From assembly GCA_001600175.1 (NCBI GenBank), contig BCJC01000005.1:352471-416470 (forward strand): a DNA stretch of 64,000 nt, written 5' to 3'. Made by a program: the position numbers and the translations under genes. This document shows positions 34,011-44,283 of this stretch, one piece after another. The DNA comes from Erythrobasidium yunnanense (Eukaryota; Basidiomycota; Cystobasidiomycetes; Erythrobasidiales; Erythrobasidiaceae). The notes beneath the pieces are model-generated. The model was not told where the DNA came from and did not search any database. It saw nothing but the letters and a program-made list of their open reading frames with translations. Numbering within the stretch: the stretch's first letter is position 1; every line of letters starts with the position of its first letter.

Positions 34011-36219
34011 ATGTCCATCAACGTAGGCGGAGTCACTATCAAGACTGGGCTGTTCATCAACGGCGAATGGGTCAAAGGAAACGGGGAGAAGCTCGACAGC
34101 ATCAATCCAGCAACAGAAGAAGTGCTCGGGACAGTCAGTCGCCCTACTCTCTTGCGGCTTACTCTGTCAATACTCGAAGTCTGAAGTGTTCCCGGTTCCA
34201 GATAGAGACCGCTACTCCGGAAGACGTCGACAGCGCCGTCAAAGCTGCAAGAAAGTGCTTCAAGACATCTTGGGGGACTAATGTAGCAGCTGCAGAGAGA
34301 GGCCGACTGCTCTTTGCGCTCGCGGACAAGCTTGAAGCTTCTGTGGAGGAACTGGCTATCTTGGAATCTTTGGATGCTGGCAAACCTCTGGCTTGTGCGA
34401 TGCCTCTCTCTCTTGTTCCTGAACAGACGGACTGAAGCTGATCTCGCATTGTGGTGTAATCAGGGTGCAAAGCCGATATCAGCGATGCCGTCGCCTGCTT
34501 TCGGTACTTCGCAGGTAAGTAGCGTCCGTTACGTATACAGACTTCTGACTAGCTCTATTTTGTGTCGCTTGTCACGCAGGCGCTGCGGACAAGATTCATG
34601 GCCGGATTATCGAAATCGACGATACAAGCAAGCACTGTCTAGCTCGCAAGGAGCCTATTGGAGTAGTCGCGCAGATAGTACCATGGGTGAGACCCACACA
34701 TACTTGGTATACTTCGAGACAAAGAACTAAATCAGGCACCTTGATCAGAACTACCCTCTTCTTATGATGACATGGTAAGTGTTGGCGAATCTTCTTGATG
34801 ATATCACCAGACTGATCATACTAAGTTTACAGGAAACTAGCACCTGCGCTTGCTACGGGATGCGCGATTGTCTTCAAGGCTGCCGAGCAGACACCTCTTT
34901 CGACTTTAAAATTCGCAGAGCTGTTCGCTACGGTTGGGTACATTTGAATTTTCTACATTCATAATGTTGGTTCATCCTGACGATATCCTTCTGACGCTAC
35001 CAGGTACCCGGCTGGAGCTCTCAACTTCGTCAACGGTCTTGGCAGAATTACTGGAGAAGCCATGGCGTCGCACAAAGATATCGATAAGGTTCGCACAAGC
35101 ATCCTGTTTAGCCTCGTACCTCGCCCAATACTAATGCTCTCTTCGTTACAGATCGCCTTCACGGGCTCCACCGCAACCGGTCGTCGTATCGCCGTCTCCG
35201 CCGCGCAGTCCAACTTGAAGAAAGTGACTCTCGAGCTTGGCGGCAAGTCCGCGAACATCGTCTTCAGCGATGCGGATCTGAAAGAAGCCGCCAAATGGGC
35301 TGCTTTTGGAATCTACGAGAATATGGGACAGTCGTGTACGGCTGGCTCGAGGATATTGGTTCAGGATGGAATCTATGACGAGTTCTTGGGACTCTTCTTG
35401 GAGGCTGTTAGAGCTATCAAGGTGGGAGACCCGAAGGACGAAGATACGTTTCAAGGACCGCAAGTTAGCAAGCTGCAGGTGAGTAATGGCTTGCCAATAC
35501 CGTCACTGTACTTTCCTGACACCCTGTACGCTTTCAGTTCGACAAGATCCTCGGGTTTATCGAGGACGGCAAGAAAGATGGTGCAAAAGTGGAGCTGGGC
35601 GGTCAGTCTACAAGCCACGCTACTTCCGCTTCTGGCTGAAACTGTGTGATCCAATCCCAGGCAAGCGGCACGGCGACAAAGGCTACTTCATCGCGCCTAC
35701 CGTATTCAGCGGTGTCGACAACAGGATGGAAATCGCACAAGAAGAGATCTTCGGGCCCGTAGCCTCTTTGATACGCTTCAAGACTGAAGAAGAAGCTATT
35801 GAGATCGCTAATGAGAGTACCGTAGGTAGACTTTCTATGCAGTATCAGTCGCAGTGCTAATATGTGCTTGAAGTATGGTCTGGCTGCTGGTGTACATACG
35901 CTCAACATCAATCGAGCAAACAGAGTCGTCAGACAGCTGCAAGCTGGAACAGTATGGGTCAACCAGGTTAGTCGAAGCAACCCTGCGAAGATGGGTATGG
36001 CTGACATGCGCTGCAGTACGTGATGCTATCGCATCAAGCACCTTTCGGAGGCTACAAGGCATCTGGATGGGGACGAGAGCTGGGTGTAGAGGTAGGTGGC
36101 TGGCCCATCGAGCAGCGAATATGTCTGATCTTTGGTTACAGGGCCTCGAAGCATATCTCGCTACGAAGACTGTGCATCACTACTACGGAGAACCGTTGGA
36201 GTGGCCAATCAAGCTATAA
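34011..36219 (+). CDS. NAD(P)-dependent aldehyde dehydrogenase
   Basis: A general aldehyde dehydrogenase that oxidises aldehydes to acids. It starts [20 protein letters not shown] at 34011. Family parts: [48 protein letters not shown], the general base in [18 protein letters not shown], the catalytic Cys in [15 protein letters not shown] (about 35330), and [13 protein letters not shown]. It ends [17 protein letters not shown] at 36217-36219. About nine introns are present. The lack of a presequence suggests the cytosol. Next to GABA-T and MMSDH it may oxidise aminoaldehydes or the semialdehyde product, but substrate choice is inference. Confidence 0.9.
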
Positions 36220-36372
36220 GGTGAAGAAGCATGACTCGCAACGAAGACTTGCAAATTCCGAGGTGATCTAGGGCAAAGCAAAATAGGAAAAAGGGCATGT
36301 AGATATAGTATGCAAGGACAGCGAGGTATTAATCGATCACTCTCGAACGTGTTCTCGTGTCGGCGACGATCT

Positions 36373-39280
36373 TCACGGACCAGCGGCGCTAGGTGCCGGC
36401 CGATTGCGAATGAAAGCCTCTATGGTATCTACGAACTCGGTCTTCATAGCGCTCGTGAATTTGAGATGTGGATGTGCCTGTGTTGCGCGACCTAGGTCAT
36501 CAGCTCCGTCATGCTTGAAACAAGAATCAGTAGCTGGCTCACCTCAAGCTCGAAGTCCAGAAAACGCTTAGCCGAGTTGGCTGTAGCGAAGGTACTGTAT
36601 ACCTTCGCAGTATTGGTAACACCGCCCCTTCTCAGGGTCCAATGGAACTTCAGGAGTTCGAGAGGAAGCCAATACTTTGCATGCTGTGGTTTCGGTGCGT
36701 CATTTGCTGTCGGGCTAGCTCGTTCGGCATTCGTTACATTCGTCTGCGGATGGTGTTAGCCTTCTGAGCCAAAGTATCGGTGAATGTTGCACCTACCACT
36801 CGAACAGGAGCGGCCGCCGGCAAAACCGCCTCTACCGGCGCTGGAATGCGTACCTGGTCTTTCAACTGAGATCTGGCAGGTTCCTGAGGATGGTCGTTGA
36901 CGACGTCGGCACCGGTGACCTGCGACTGATCCGTGTTGCCTTGCGCACTTGGGAGTTCGGGAGGTCGCTCCTTATTCTTGCGGACTTTCGGCACTTCGTC
37001 CTGAGGTATGACAATTGCTGTAGGCACAGCTTTAGATGCAGTAGCAGTCTGAGATAGCCTTTCGGCCGCTTTTTCAGCCTTCGTCTTCCTTCGTATCGAC
37101 TTCGAATGGTCTGTGTCGTCTGCATCAGAGGCGACCCGCTTGCCTTTGCCTTTGTCGAGTCTCTCGCTTCGCTTTAGCGGAGACTGCTCAAGCTCTGCCG
37201 CATCTTCGAGATTGGCCGCTGGATCCGGCTCCCTTATCCCGGTCGACGCAACTCCTTCCGTCATGCGATCTCTACGAGTATTGCCCACATGCCCTGCCTG
37301 CAACATCCTTTCGAGATCCTCTCGCGCCGCTCGTCTTGCAGTTTGGCGTATTGCCTCATGCTCGGCTTCTGTCAGGACAGACGTTTCTGCTTCTTCTTCT
37401 TCCATTTCGTCGTCTACATCGCTGTCCATGGTGGCATCGTCTGCATCGCTGTCCTCGCAGGCGCCTGTGCCTATCTTATGACCGGCGCTCTGGCCGTCTC
37501 GTCGATCCGATGCTGAGCTTGAGCTACTTTCGATTGAAACGTGACTGCCGCTTCTGTAAGCCTCTTCGGTTGTAGCTGCTCGAGGGAAGACGGTCCAATC
37601 GATAGGGAGACTTGCCTCTTGCGCTCCACCTTCTGTCTTTACGGATGGTGATCGGAACAAGGGTTGCAAATTCCGTTGCAGATGGACGCCATGGTCGGCT
37701 ATCTGTGGGCCCTCGTCTTTCACGTGTAGCTGCAGCGGTGGCTTCTCGTCCACAGCCATCTCATCATCGCTGCTATCGTCGATGACGATTATCTTCGGCT
37801 TAGTGACAGCTTGTCCTGCTAAAATACACCCAGATGATCGACTCAGAGCGGAGGAGGACTTGGTACGCAAGTTTTGCCATTGCTGCTGACCACTAGGCTC
37901 GCCCCCAGCGGCCTTAGCCTTCGATAATGAGCGATTTAAGCGCGGTGTAGCAGCAAGATGGCCTTCGCTTGCTGAACTATCGTCTCCAAACACTGAAAGC
38001 AAAGCAGCAGAAGGCTGCGTAGATGCGGTGACCCGCCTGACTGTAAAGGGTTCGGATCCCGCTGGTTCAGGTCGCGTTGTTTTGCGAGCTTTGTGAGTCA
38101 ACAAGGGTCTCTTGACAGGTATTACGACTTCTACGCGAGAGCTCCGTGACCTGGGGGAAGTCAGGAGTGCTGGCGGCCGCCCACCCTTCTTCGCAAGAAC
38201 AGTCCTTGGCGATTCCCCGCCGCCTTCTGATGCAGCGCTCGATGACCCAGAAGTTGACGAGGCGTGTATGGACAGGACAGAAGACGACAAGGACGCGTCG
38301 CTATCGACGTAGCTATCGTCACTGTCTGCTGCAGTGGTCACAGCTAGCTTGCGGTTCTTTCGATGTTGTGACGAATGCGCCGTGATGGCGGACTTGTGCG
38401 CACTAGGCAATGTGGCTTTGATGACACTCGTCCCTGAAGTGTGCGAACTGGTGACCATGTCTTTTATGGGTAGTAGCCGTTCGCGTTTCTTTCGCGCAGG
38501 AGGTGAGGGCAGCTCGGCTTCAGTGTCGCTGCCGGATTCTACACCGGTAGGAGATCTCTCCACAAAGTCTTCACTTGTCGGCGTCTTCCAAGCCTTCTGC
38601 AACATGGAAACTCGTTTGTTCTTCTTTGTGAGATTGCTTTTCTCGGTCCGCCTTTTAGACAAATCTATGGATGCCCCGTACAATCTCATGATCGCGGCTT
38701 GTAGGCGTTGAGCATCGTCTTCCCTGCCCTTCAAGGCTTTACATTTGGCAAGATGTTCATACGCGACATATAAGGTTAAGGCCGTTGTGTTCGTTGCGGG
38801 GTAGCCAGGTTTGGACTTGCAGAAGCGACATACTGGACCTGCGGTATGGTTGCTATCCAAGTCAGGACTAGAAATAATCCATCTGTAGTCCGCGAAAGCC
38901 AAACCTTTCGGATGAGATTCGCCCTTGCAAAGGAAGCTGGATGGTGAATAAACAAGGACGGTGACAGCATTGAATGAGCAGAATCAGCATGGTCATCCCA
39001 AAACTCGGTATACCGGCCGAATTACTGACTCGCATTGGCGAGCATCATGGCTGTCTCCTTGACATGCGCGCATAGGGAAATATAGAGCCAGAGTAGTCTT
39101 TGTCGTGTGCCCCAACGCCTCGTACCCGTCGGGTATCTGCTGAAGCGCCTCCTCTGGTTTCACACCCTGCCGCAAGTCTGCGACAGTGTCCTCGAACGGC
39201 TTCAGGCGCAGCTTCTTGCCTGATGGCATCCTGATGAATTGCCTCGCCAGCGATACTTCATGGCTGTCTTCGACCCTCAT
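36373..39280 (-). CDS. Large disordered protein with Cys-rich N-terminal motifs, unrecognised
   Basis: The protein starts MRVEDSHEVSLARQFIRMPS at 39280. An intron from about 38940 to 39029 joins ARQC to DFLCKGESHPKGLAFADYRW in frame. Two Cys pairs (CDFLC, CRFC) and the later HLAKCKALK could bind zinc. Then come about 650 residues of Ser-rich, basic and acidic low complexity. The long open frame to 36734 is not the real end: an intron at 36744-36796 leads to a further exon with HAKYWLPLELLKFHWTLRRG and AKVYSTFATANSAKRFLDFE, and a last exon ends RNRPAPSAAGP at 36373. That C-terminal part is ordered. A DNA- or chromatin-linked role is plausible from the zinc-like motifs and composition but unproven. 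Confidence 0.6.
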
Positions 39281-40403
39281 GGTGAACGATGCGAAGGCAC
39301 TCTACGCGCTGGTCGAAAGCTGATGAGCAAGTCCTGATCTGGCCCTCCGACCTCCCGCTGGTCCGTGCGAACATGTTTGGTCGACATCTTCTGCATCTCG
39401 AGCTTCTCTTCAAGATCTCGACAGGTTATTGCGCAAAAACTTTGTTGTCTGGTCGATAGTCACATCGTTCTAGGCCAACCCATGCTGCAGAACGTTTACA
39501 ACTCCCTTACTGGAAGATCGACTTGAAGTATGAGAGCACAGCAATGAGATTAACACCTCAAGACTTGTTCTAGTAGCGATGGTGCCGCTCTTCGAGGCTG
39601 CTTCATTAGCCAAAAGCAGAATTCTCGGGCAATGCTCCCTCCAGAGGTCTGATAGCCTTGCACACACACTGCTAAAGTGCTTTGAAGATCTAAAACAACT
39701 GCCCATGCTCTCACGAAACGTTCCTCCCATATCAAGCGACAGAAGCCACTTCCTCTGAACCCTCCAATCTAATTTCCGAATAGATGCAGGTACAGCCCAA
39801 TTCCGCGCCGTGTCTCATTCTTCAAGGATCCACATCATTGTCCTGGGAGTGCGAGCTCATCATGCCAGTGATCTAATGACCCAGGTTCGCAGGGCGCAGG
39901 CGAAGATCAAGCTTCCGAATGCATTCGCGACAGTCACGTATCGTCGTCTGTCAGTACCGGTACACTGAGTGAGTGAACAACTCACTGCTCATGATGTGGC
40001 CTGCATTCACCCATTCAGCAACCTCGACCCAAGCATCACGCTGAAGATGTTGAGGCACGCGATGCTGACGGCATTCAAGCAATCTCGAGCTTGCTCTCGA
40101 GGCTTCAAGCTACCCCTTGAAGCCTTTCTGACAGCTTCAGCGCACCCAGATTCCGCATCACTAGCTCAAGCATTGCCAAAGCAATGACACAAATGACGTA
40201 TATACCGGCAGTACGCCATGTATAGGTTGACATTCCGCTTCAGCTAACGGAGCTTGCCCTGCCTAGTAAGTCACTAGAAGGTCGCGACGAGATCCCTTAG
40301 TCCAAAAGTCACGCGAAGGTATCGCCAAACAAACGACTACAAAACGGCTGCTTTTTGAACTGTATGCTTCTTTCTTCTTGCACTCACACCTTCCCCAACT
40401 GCC
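39281..40403. other. 1.1-kb spacer without a clear gene
   Basis: Only short ORFs without recognisable features on either strand. It must hold the promoters of the divergent neighbours (36.4-39.3 kb gene and the first small secreted protein). I see nothing further. Confidence 0.5.
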
Positions 40404-40846
40404 ATGAAGTTCAATAGTGCCCTTCTCCTCAGCATCATCGCTTTCGTCGCTCCTGCTCTTGCAGAAAGAGACTTTGGCGATCCTCACAAGCCTAGCGAAT
40501 GCCAGGGTATCCAGGAGGACTTCCTTTGTCCACCTGTTCCCTACGCCGAGTAAGATCCCTCATGCGGCCTAACAGGATACATGCTGACTTGTCTCGATAG
40601 ATTCTGTCTCAGCGGCTGTCGTAGGTCTCAGCATCGTTCCTTTGCGGTTTGGACTGATGAGGCATCCATCTCTAGCCTACGGAATCGTGTGCCCGCGAGA
40701 CGCATCAAGGAAAGGCTTCTTCCACTGCAATGTAAGCGCCAAGTTTGCTTAAGTTGACATCGCCATTGAGTATAGGAACTGAAGCATTCAATGTTCTGCA
40801 GGGCTGCACAGGTGGAGGCGAAAACCAAGTTGTTTCTTGCCATTAA
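40404..40846 (+). CDS. Small secreted cysteine-rich protein 1
   Basis: Four exons (40404-40549, 40601-40620, 40676-40731, 40802-40846), all with GT-AG introns, give 88 residues. The signal peptide is MKFNSALLLSIIAFVAPALA. The mature part of about 68 residues has eight Cys, in EFCLSGCPYGIVCPRD, KGFFHCNGCTGGG and VVSCH plus two earlier ones. Eight cysteines in a small secreted protein suggest four disulfides. I know no family for it. It is the left member of a tandem pair with the gene at 41.3 kb, with the same exon plan. A role outside the cell, such as an effector or an antimicrobial protein, is inference. Confidence 0.7.
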
Positions 40847-41293
40847 ACATCGAAGTCTTTGAAAGAGGTCAGCTCGGATCCTTGACGTGGTAGAGGGCCT
40901 TCGCGACAAGATGGCTTCAACGAATAGGCAGAGATTAGGGTTAAAAACCGTTGAAGAAGCAGCAGATGATATTCGTTGTTCTCTCGGTAATCCAAATGCC
41001 CAAAGAATTACCGGCTTCTCACTTCTCCAGATATCCGGTCCACCGAAGACTAATGCGTGTGCTGATAATCTTCCATCGAAGATGGTATCGTTAAGTCGCT
41101 TTATGTCCGAGTCCTCGGAATTTGTCCTGCATTCAATGGACAGCAGCCGCTGACCGTCGATGGGCGGTCGGGCAACAGCCTGCGAGAGTAAGAAAGGACG
41201 CCTGTTAAAACTGAATTGAAGATCAGATATGCCACGCCTGCCTCCTGCGCATAGCCAGTCATCCGCCAATCAAAGAATCGAAATTCAACTAGC

Positions 41294-41748
41294 ATGAAGA
41301 TCAACATCCCTACTGTACTATTCGCCATAGTCACTGCACTCTGTCCTGCTTGCGCGCAGAGAGATTCCGGTGACAAAGTCACACCCAGCTCATGCGCTGG
41401 AGTCAAAGGGGCGGCAGACATGCTCTGTCCGCCAGGCGGATATACCGAGTAAGTATTTCAGTGCACAGGACGTCGCGTTATGAGATACTGATGTCGTGGT
41501 CGACAGATTCTGCATTCCTGGCTGCAGTGAGTAGTGTTCTGACCATTATCACAGCTAAATCAGCTCACAAGTATCTGACTCCAGCCTATGGTTTTGTCTG
41601 CCCTGAAGATACAACCAAGAGGGGGTTCTTCCATTGCAATTTAAGCAGAAATGCGCTTCTAGACAGAAGGTGAGCCAGTTTGACGCTGTCGACGGGCATG
41701 CAGGGCTGTGAGGGCGGCTGGCCATACAAGTACGTATCTTGCAAGTGA
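41294..41748 (+). CDS. Small secreted cysteine-rich protein 2 (tandem paralogue), odd third splice donor
   Basis: A paralogue of the gene at 40.4 kb. The signal peptide is MKINIPTVLFAIVTALCPACA. Exons 41294-41448, 41507-41526 and 41585-41640 correspond one to one, giving MLCPPGGYTEFCIPGC, YGFVCPEDTTKRGFFHCN. The last exon equivalent (41704-41748) would encode GCEGGWPYKYVSCK. However, the third donor, GTAAGC in gene 1, reads TTAAGC here at 41641. If that intron is not removed, the protein ends HCNLSRNALLDRR at 41673 and loses the last two Cys. Either product is possible. Conservation of the last exon suggests the loss is recent. Confidence 0.65.
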
Positions 41749-42639
41749 GGCGTACATGCTCTTCCTGTGGCAGCTTGGAGTGACACCGAGGTGCGACCCA
41801 TGGCGGGAGTACGAATCTGGATGTTTCGACAGAAAGGCTACTCTGTCTTCGTTAATTGATAGGAGTATTCATGCGCAGCCGTGTGTGTGCTAGCAAAGCT
41901 TTCCAAGGTATTCTTTCCCCAGCATCTGGGGTGAACCGCCCATTTGACTTTGCTCTCAGCTCTCGTCTAATGACAGCCAGATCCCAGTGAACAGACAGAA
42001 GCCGATCGCAGCGGATATCCGTGAAGACTAGACGCAAGTGCTGATGCTTTCAGCGAGTCGCGCTGCCCCAGTCCGAGCTGAACGTCGTTAAAAAAACATC
42101 GCCCAGACGAGCCGTGCCAATTCGATAGGGACTGAAGGTAGTAAAGCGCTCAATAGCCAGCTCTGCTGGACAGCTGAAAACTGCACCTTCCCCCCTCGCC
42201 TGTAGTCGCGTCTCAACTCGTCGCCAGCCTTTTCAGCGCAAGCACAAGCTCAGATCTTGGAAGGAGACTTGATAACATTGGCGTACCTGCATGATCTCAT
42301 GCCTTCACTGTGCTTCTTCTCTGCTCTCGCGTACGTGTGCACATCCTCTTCTGGCTAAACATCCTCTCTCGAAGCGGTTCTGCACATGCGTCAAGCAAGC
42401 AAGTTCTGCCTATAGTGCTGATCCCTGATCGAGTCTCTTCATTCATTCAGCAAGGAAAGGACCTTTGTCGAGCAGGCTGCTTGGCTTCCGAAATCATCAC
42501 GAGGAACAGCTGGCAGTGCCTCCTGCTTCATCAGGCCATACACCTTCGCAAATCAGCTGCGCCAAGCATGCGCAGAGGCGATTTCTGCCATCCTCCTGTA
42601 TCAATTGCTTTGATCACATGTCAGCGTCTTAACACATAC
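41749..42639. other. Spacer left of the inverted duplicate
   Basis: About 890 bp without a gene I can support. Similarity to the left arm of the duplication ends near 42640, so a breakpoint of the rearrangement lies at the right edge of this gap. Confidence 0.45.
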
Positions 42640-44283
42640 ATATTGTGCCCTCTTCGGAAAGCGCCTTGCTCTGGCCCATGCTCTCGCTATAGTCGCGACT
42701 GTGTACTATGCGCTGCGCAGAGTGAGCTATAGTACCGCGAAGAGTAAAGACTACTTTCTAACTATCTCTCTTCCAGTTCTCAGCAAAAGACTCGCTTGCG
42801 AAGCTAGATTTCCGGTCCCCCTTCTTGAACCGGCATACGATCTGGCCTCTGCGCATTGCTACTATTCAAGGACGATGGATACACTATGTGGAAGCACTTC
42901 ATCAGCGATACGGCCACTGTGTCCGTATTTCACCTGAGGAGGTCTCGATCAGCGATGTCCATGCGGTCAAAGAAATACATCGCATAGCAAGTGGTTACCT
43001 CAAAGCTGCATGATATTCCAAGCTCACGCAAGAGAAGTTCGCGTTTTAAGAAGATCTGAGCATATTGGAAGATCCAAAAGTGCATTCGGTCCGACGAAGA
43101 TTATTCAGCGCAGCGTTCAGCAAAAGCAGCCTTGCTGGATGTGAAGGCATCGTCCATGCAAAGATGGTCACAGCTATTGCTGGGCTGCAGGCAGAGCTCA
43201 AGAAGGATAATCGCACGGATCTGCTGGCCTGGCTCACCTTCATGGCAAGTCCTGTTCCATAGAGCGCCGAATGGCAGTATGAATTAACTCTGACAGTCTT
43301 TCATCATTCAGGCCAACGATGTTATTTCCACGCTGGCATTTGGGACGTCGCTCGGAAATCTGGAGAGAGGCAAGGTATGTTACAAGCTACGCAATTACAG
43401 GTTCGCAGCTGAGAAGTACGTTCTTAGAAAACACAATATATCAAGGACCTCGAAACAGTCATGATCATCAGCGGCATCAGCGCTGAGCTGTCGTGGCTTG
43501 CACCTATACTTAAGCGGATCTCACCACGTCCACCTTTTGATGCAGCTGGCCGGCAGATGTTACAGAAAGCGCGTCAGGCCGACAAAGCGAACACGATTTT
43601 TGACAAGATGATTCAGCAAAGGGGAGGGGGAGACTTTGACATCCGAGCAGATTGTGCGAGAGGCGAGCAACCTCCTTGTAGCTGGCTCTGATACGACCGC
43701 CCGTACTCTAACATACCTTATATGGGCCGTTCTCTCGAGTCCTGACCGCACCATCCTCTCTCGCTTGCTCGGTGAGGTCAACTCCCTTCACGAAGGCTTT
43801 ACCGCGGAAGACGCCAACGCCCTGCCTCTGCTGAAACACATCATCCAGGAGACTCTTCGTCTCTATGGTGCCGCCCCTGGCGCTTTACCCCGTCCAGTAC
43901 CCAAGGGCGGCAGAGAGCTCTGTGGCTTCTATCTTCCAGAAGGGTCTACAGTATCGAGCCAGGCATACACCTTGCACAGAAACGCTGCTATCTTTCCGGA
44001 TCCATATACCTTCAAGCCAGACCGGTGAACACAGCAGACCTCGGCCATGAAAGATGCCTTCATGCCCTTTGGAGGAGGAACTTGTATTTGCATTGGCCTG
44101 CACTGGGCTCACATGGAGATGCTTCTTGGTGCAGCCTACTTTTTCAGGACTTTCGGCTTAGCAGTCGATATCGCTGCTGAGACAACCTCCGAGTCGATGG
44201 ATTTGGAGAATCACTTCCTTGTCGGTCCTAAGGGTCACGCTTGTATGTTAGCCTACAGTTCCAGCGAGAAAAGTGCTTTGTAG
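42640..44283 (+). pseudogene. Cytochrome P450 pseudogene, inverted copy of the 11.6-13.2 kb gene
   Basis: Reads colinear with the intact P450 but is broken. The start codon region is lost, and the anchor exon contains a stop. The TGG codon in LKAAW is TGA (about 43013) and a further stop follows at about 43047. One extra base in the G-run near 43620 shifts the frame before FDIRADCAR, and TGG after FKPDR is TGA (44026-44028). The heme loop reads FGGGTCICIGLHWAH, with the conserved Arg changed to Cys. The long exon from 43636 still shows AGSDTTARTL and ExxR (ETLR). It evolves like a dead gene, in contrast to the adjacent, well-preserved TF segment. Confidence 0.85.

Noticed and set aside
36734-36743. 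Stop at 36734 as the end of the large disordered protein
   Set aside because: An intron at 36744-36796 removes the last residues of that open frame and leads into two more ordered exons ending at 36373, which make better protein sequence.
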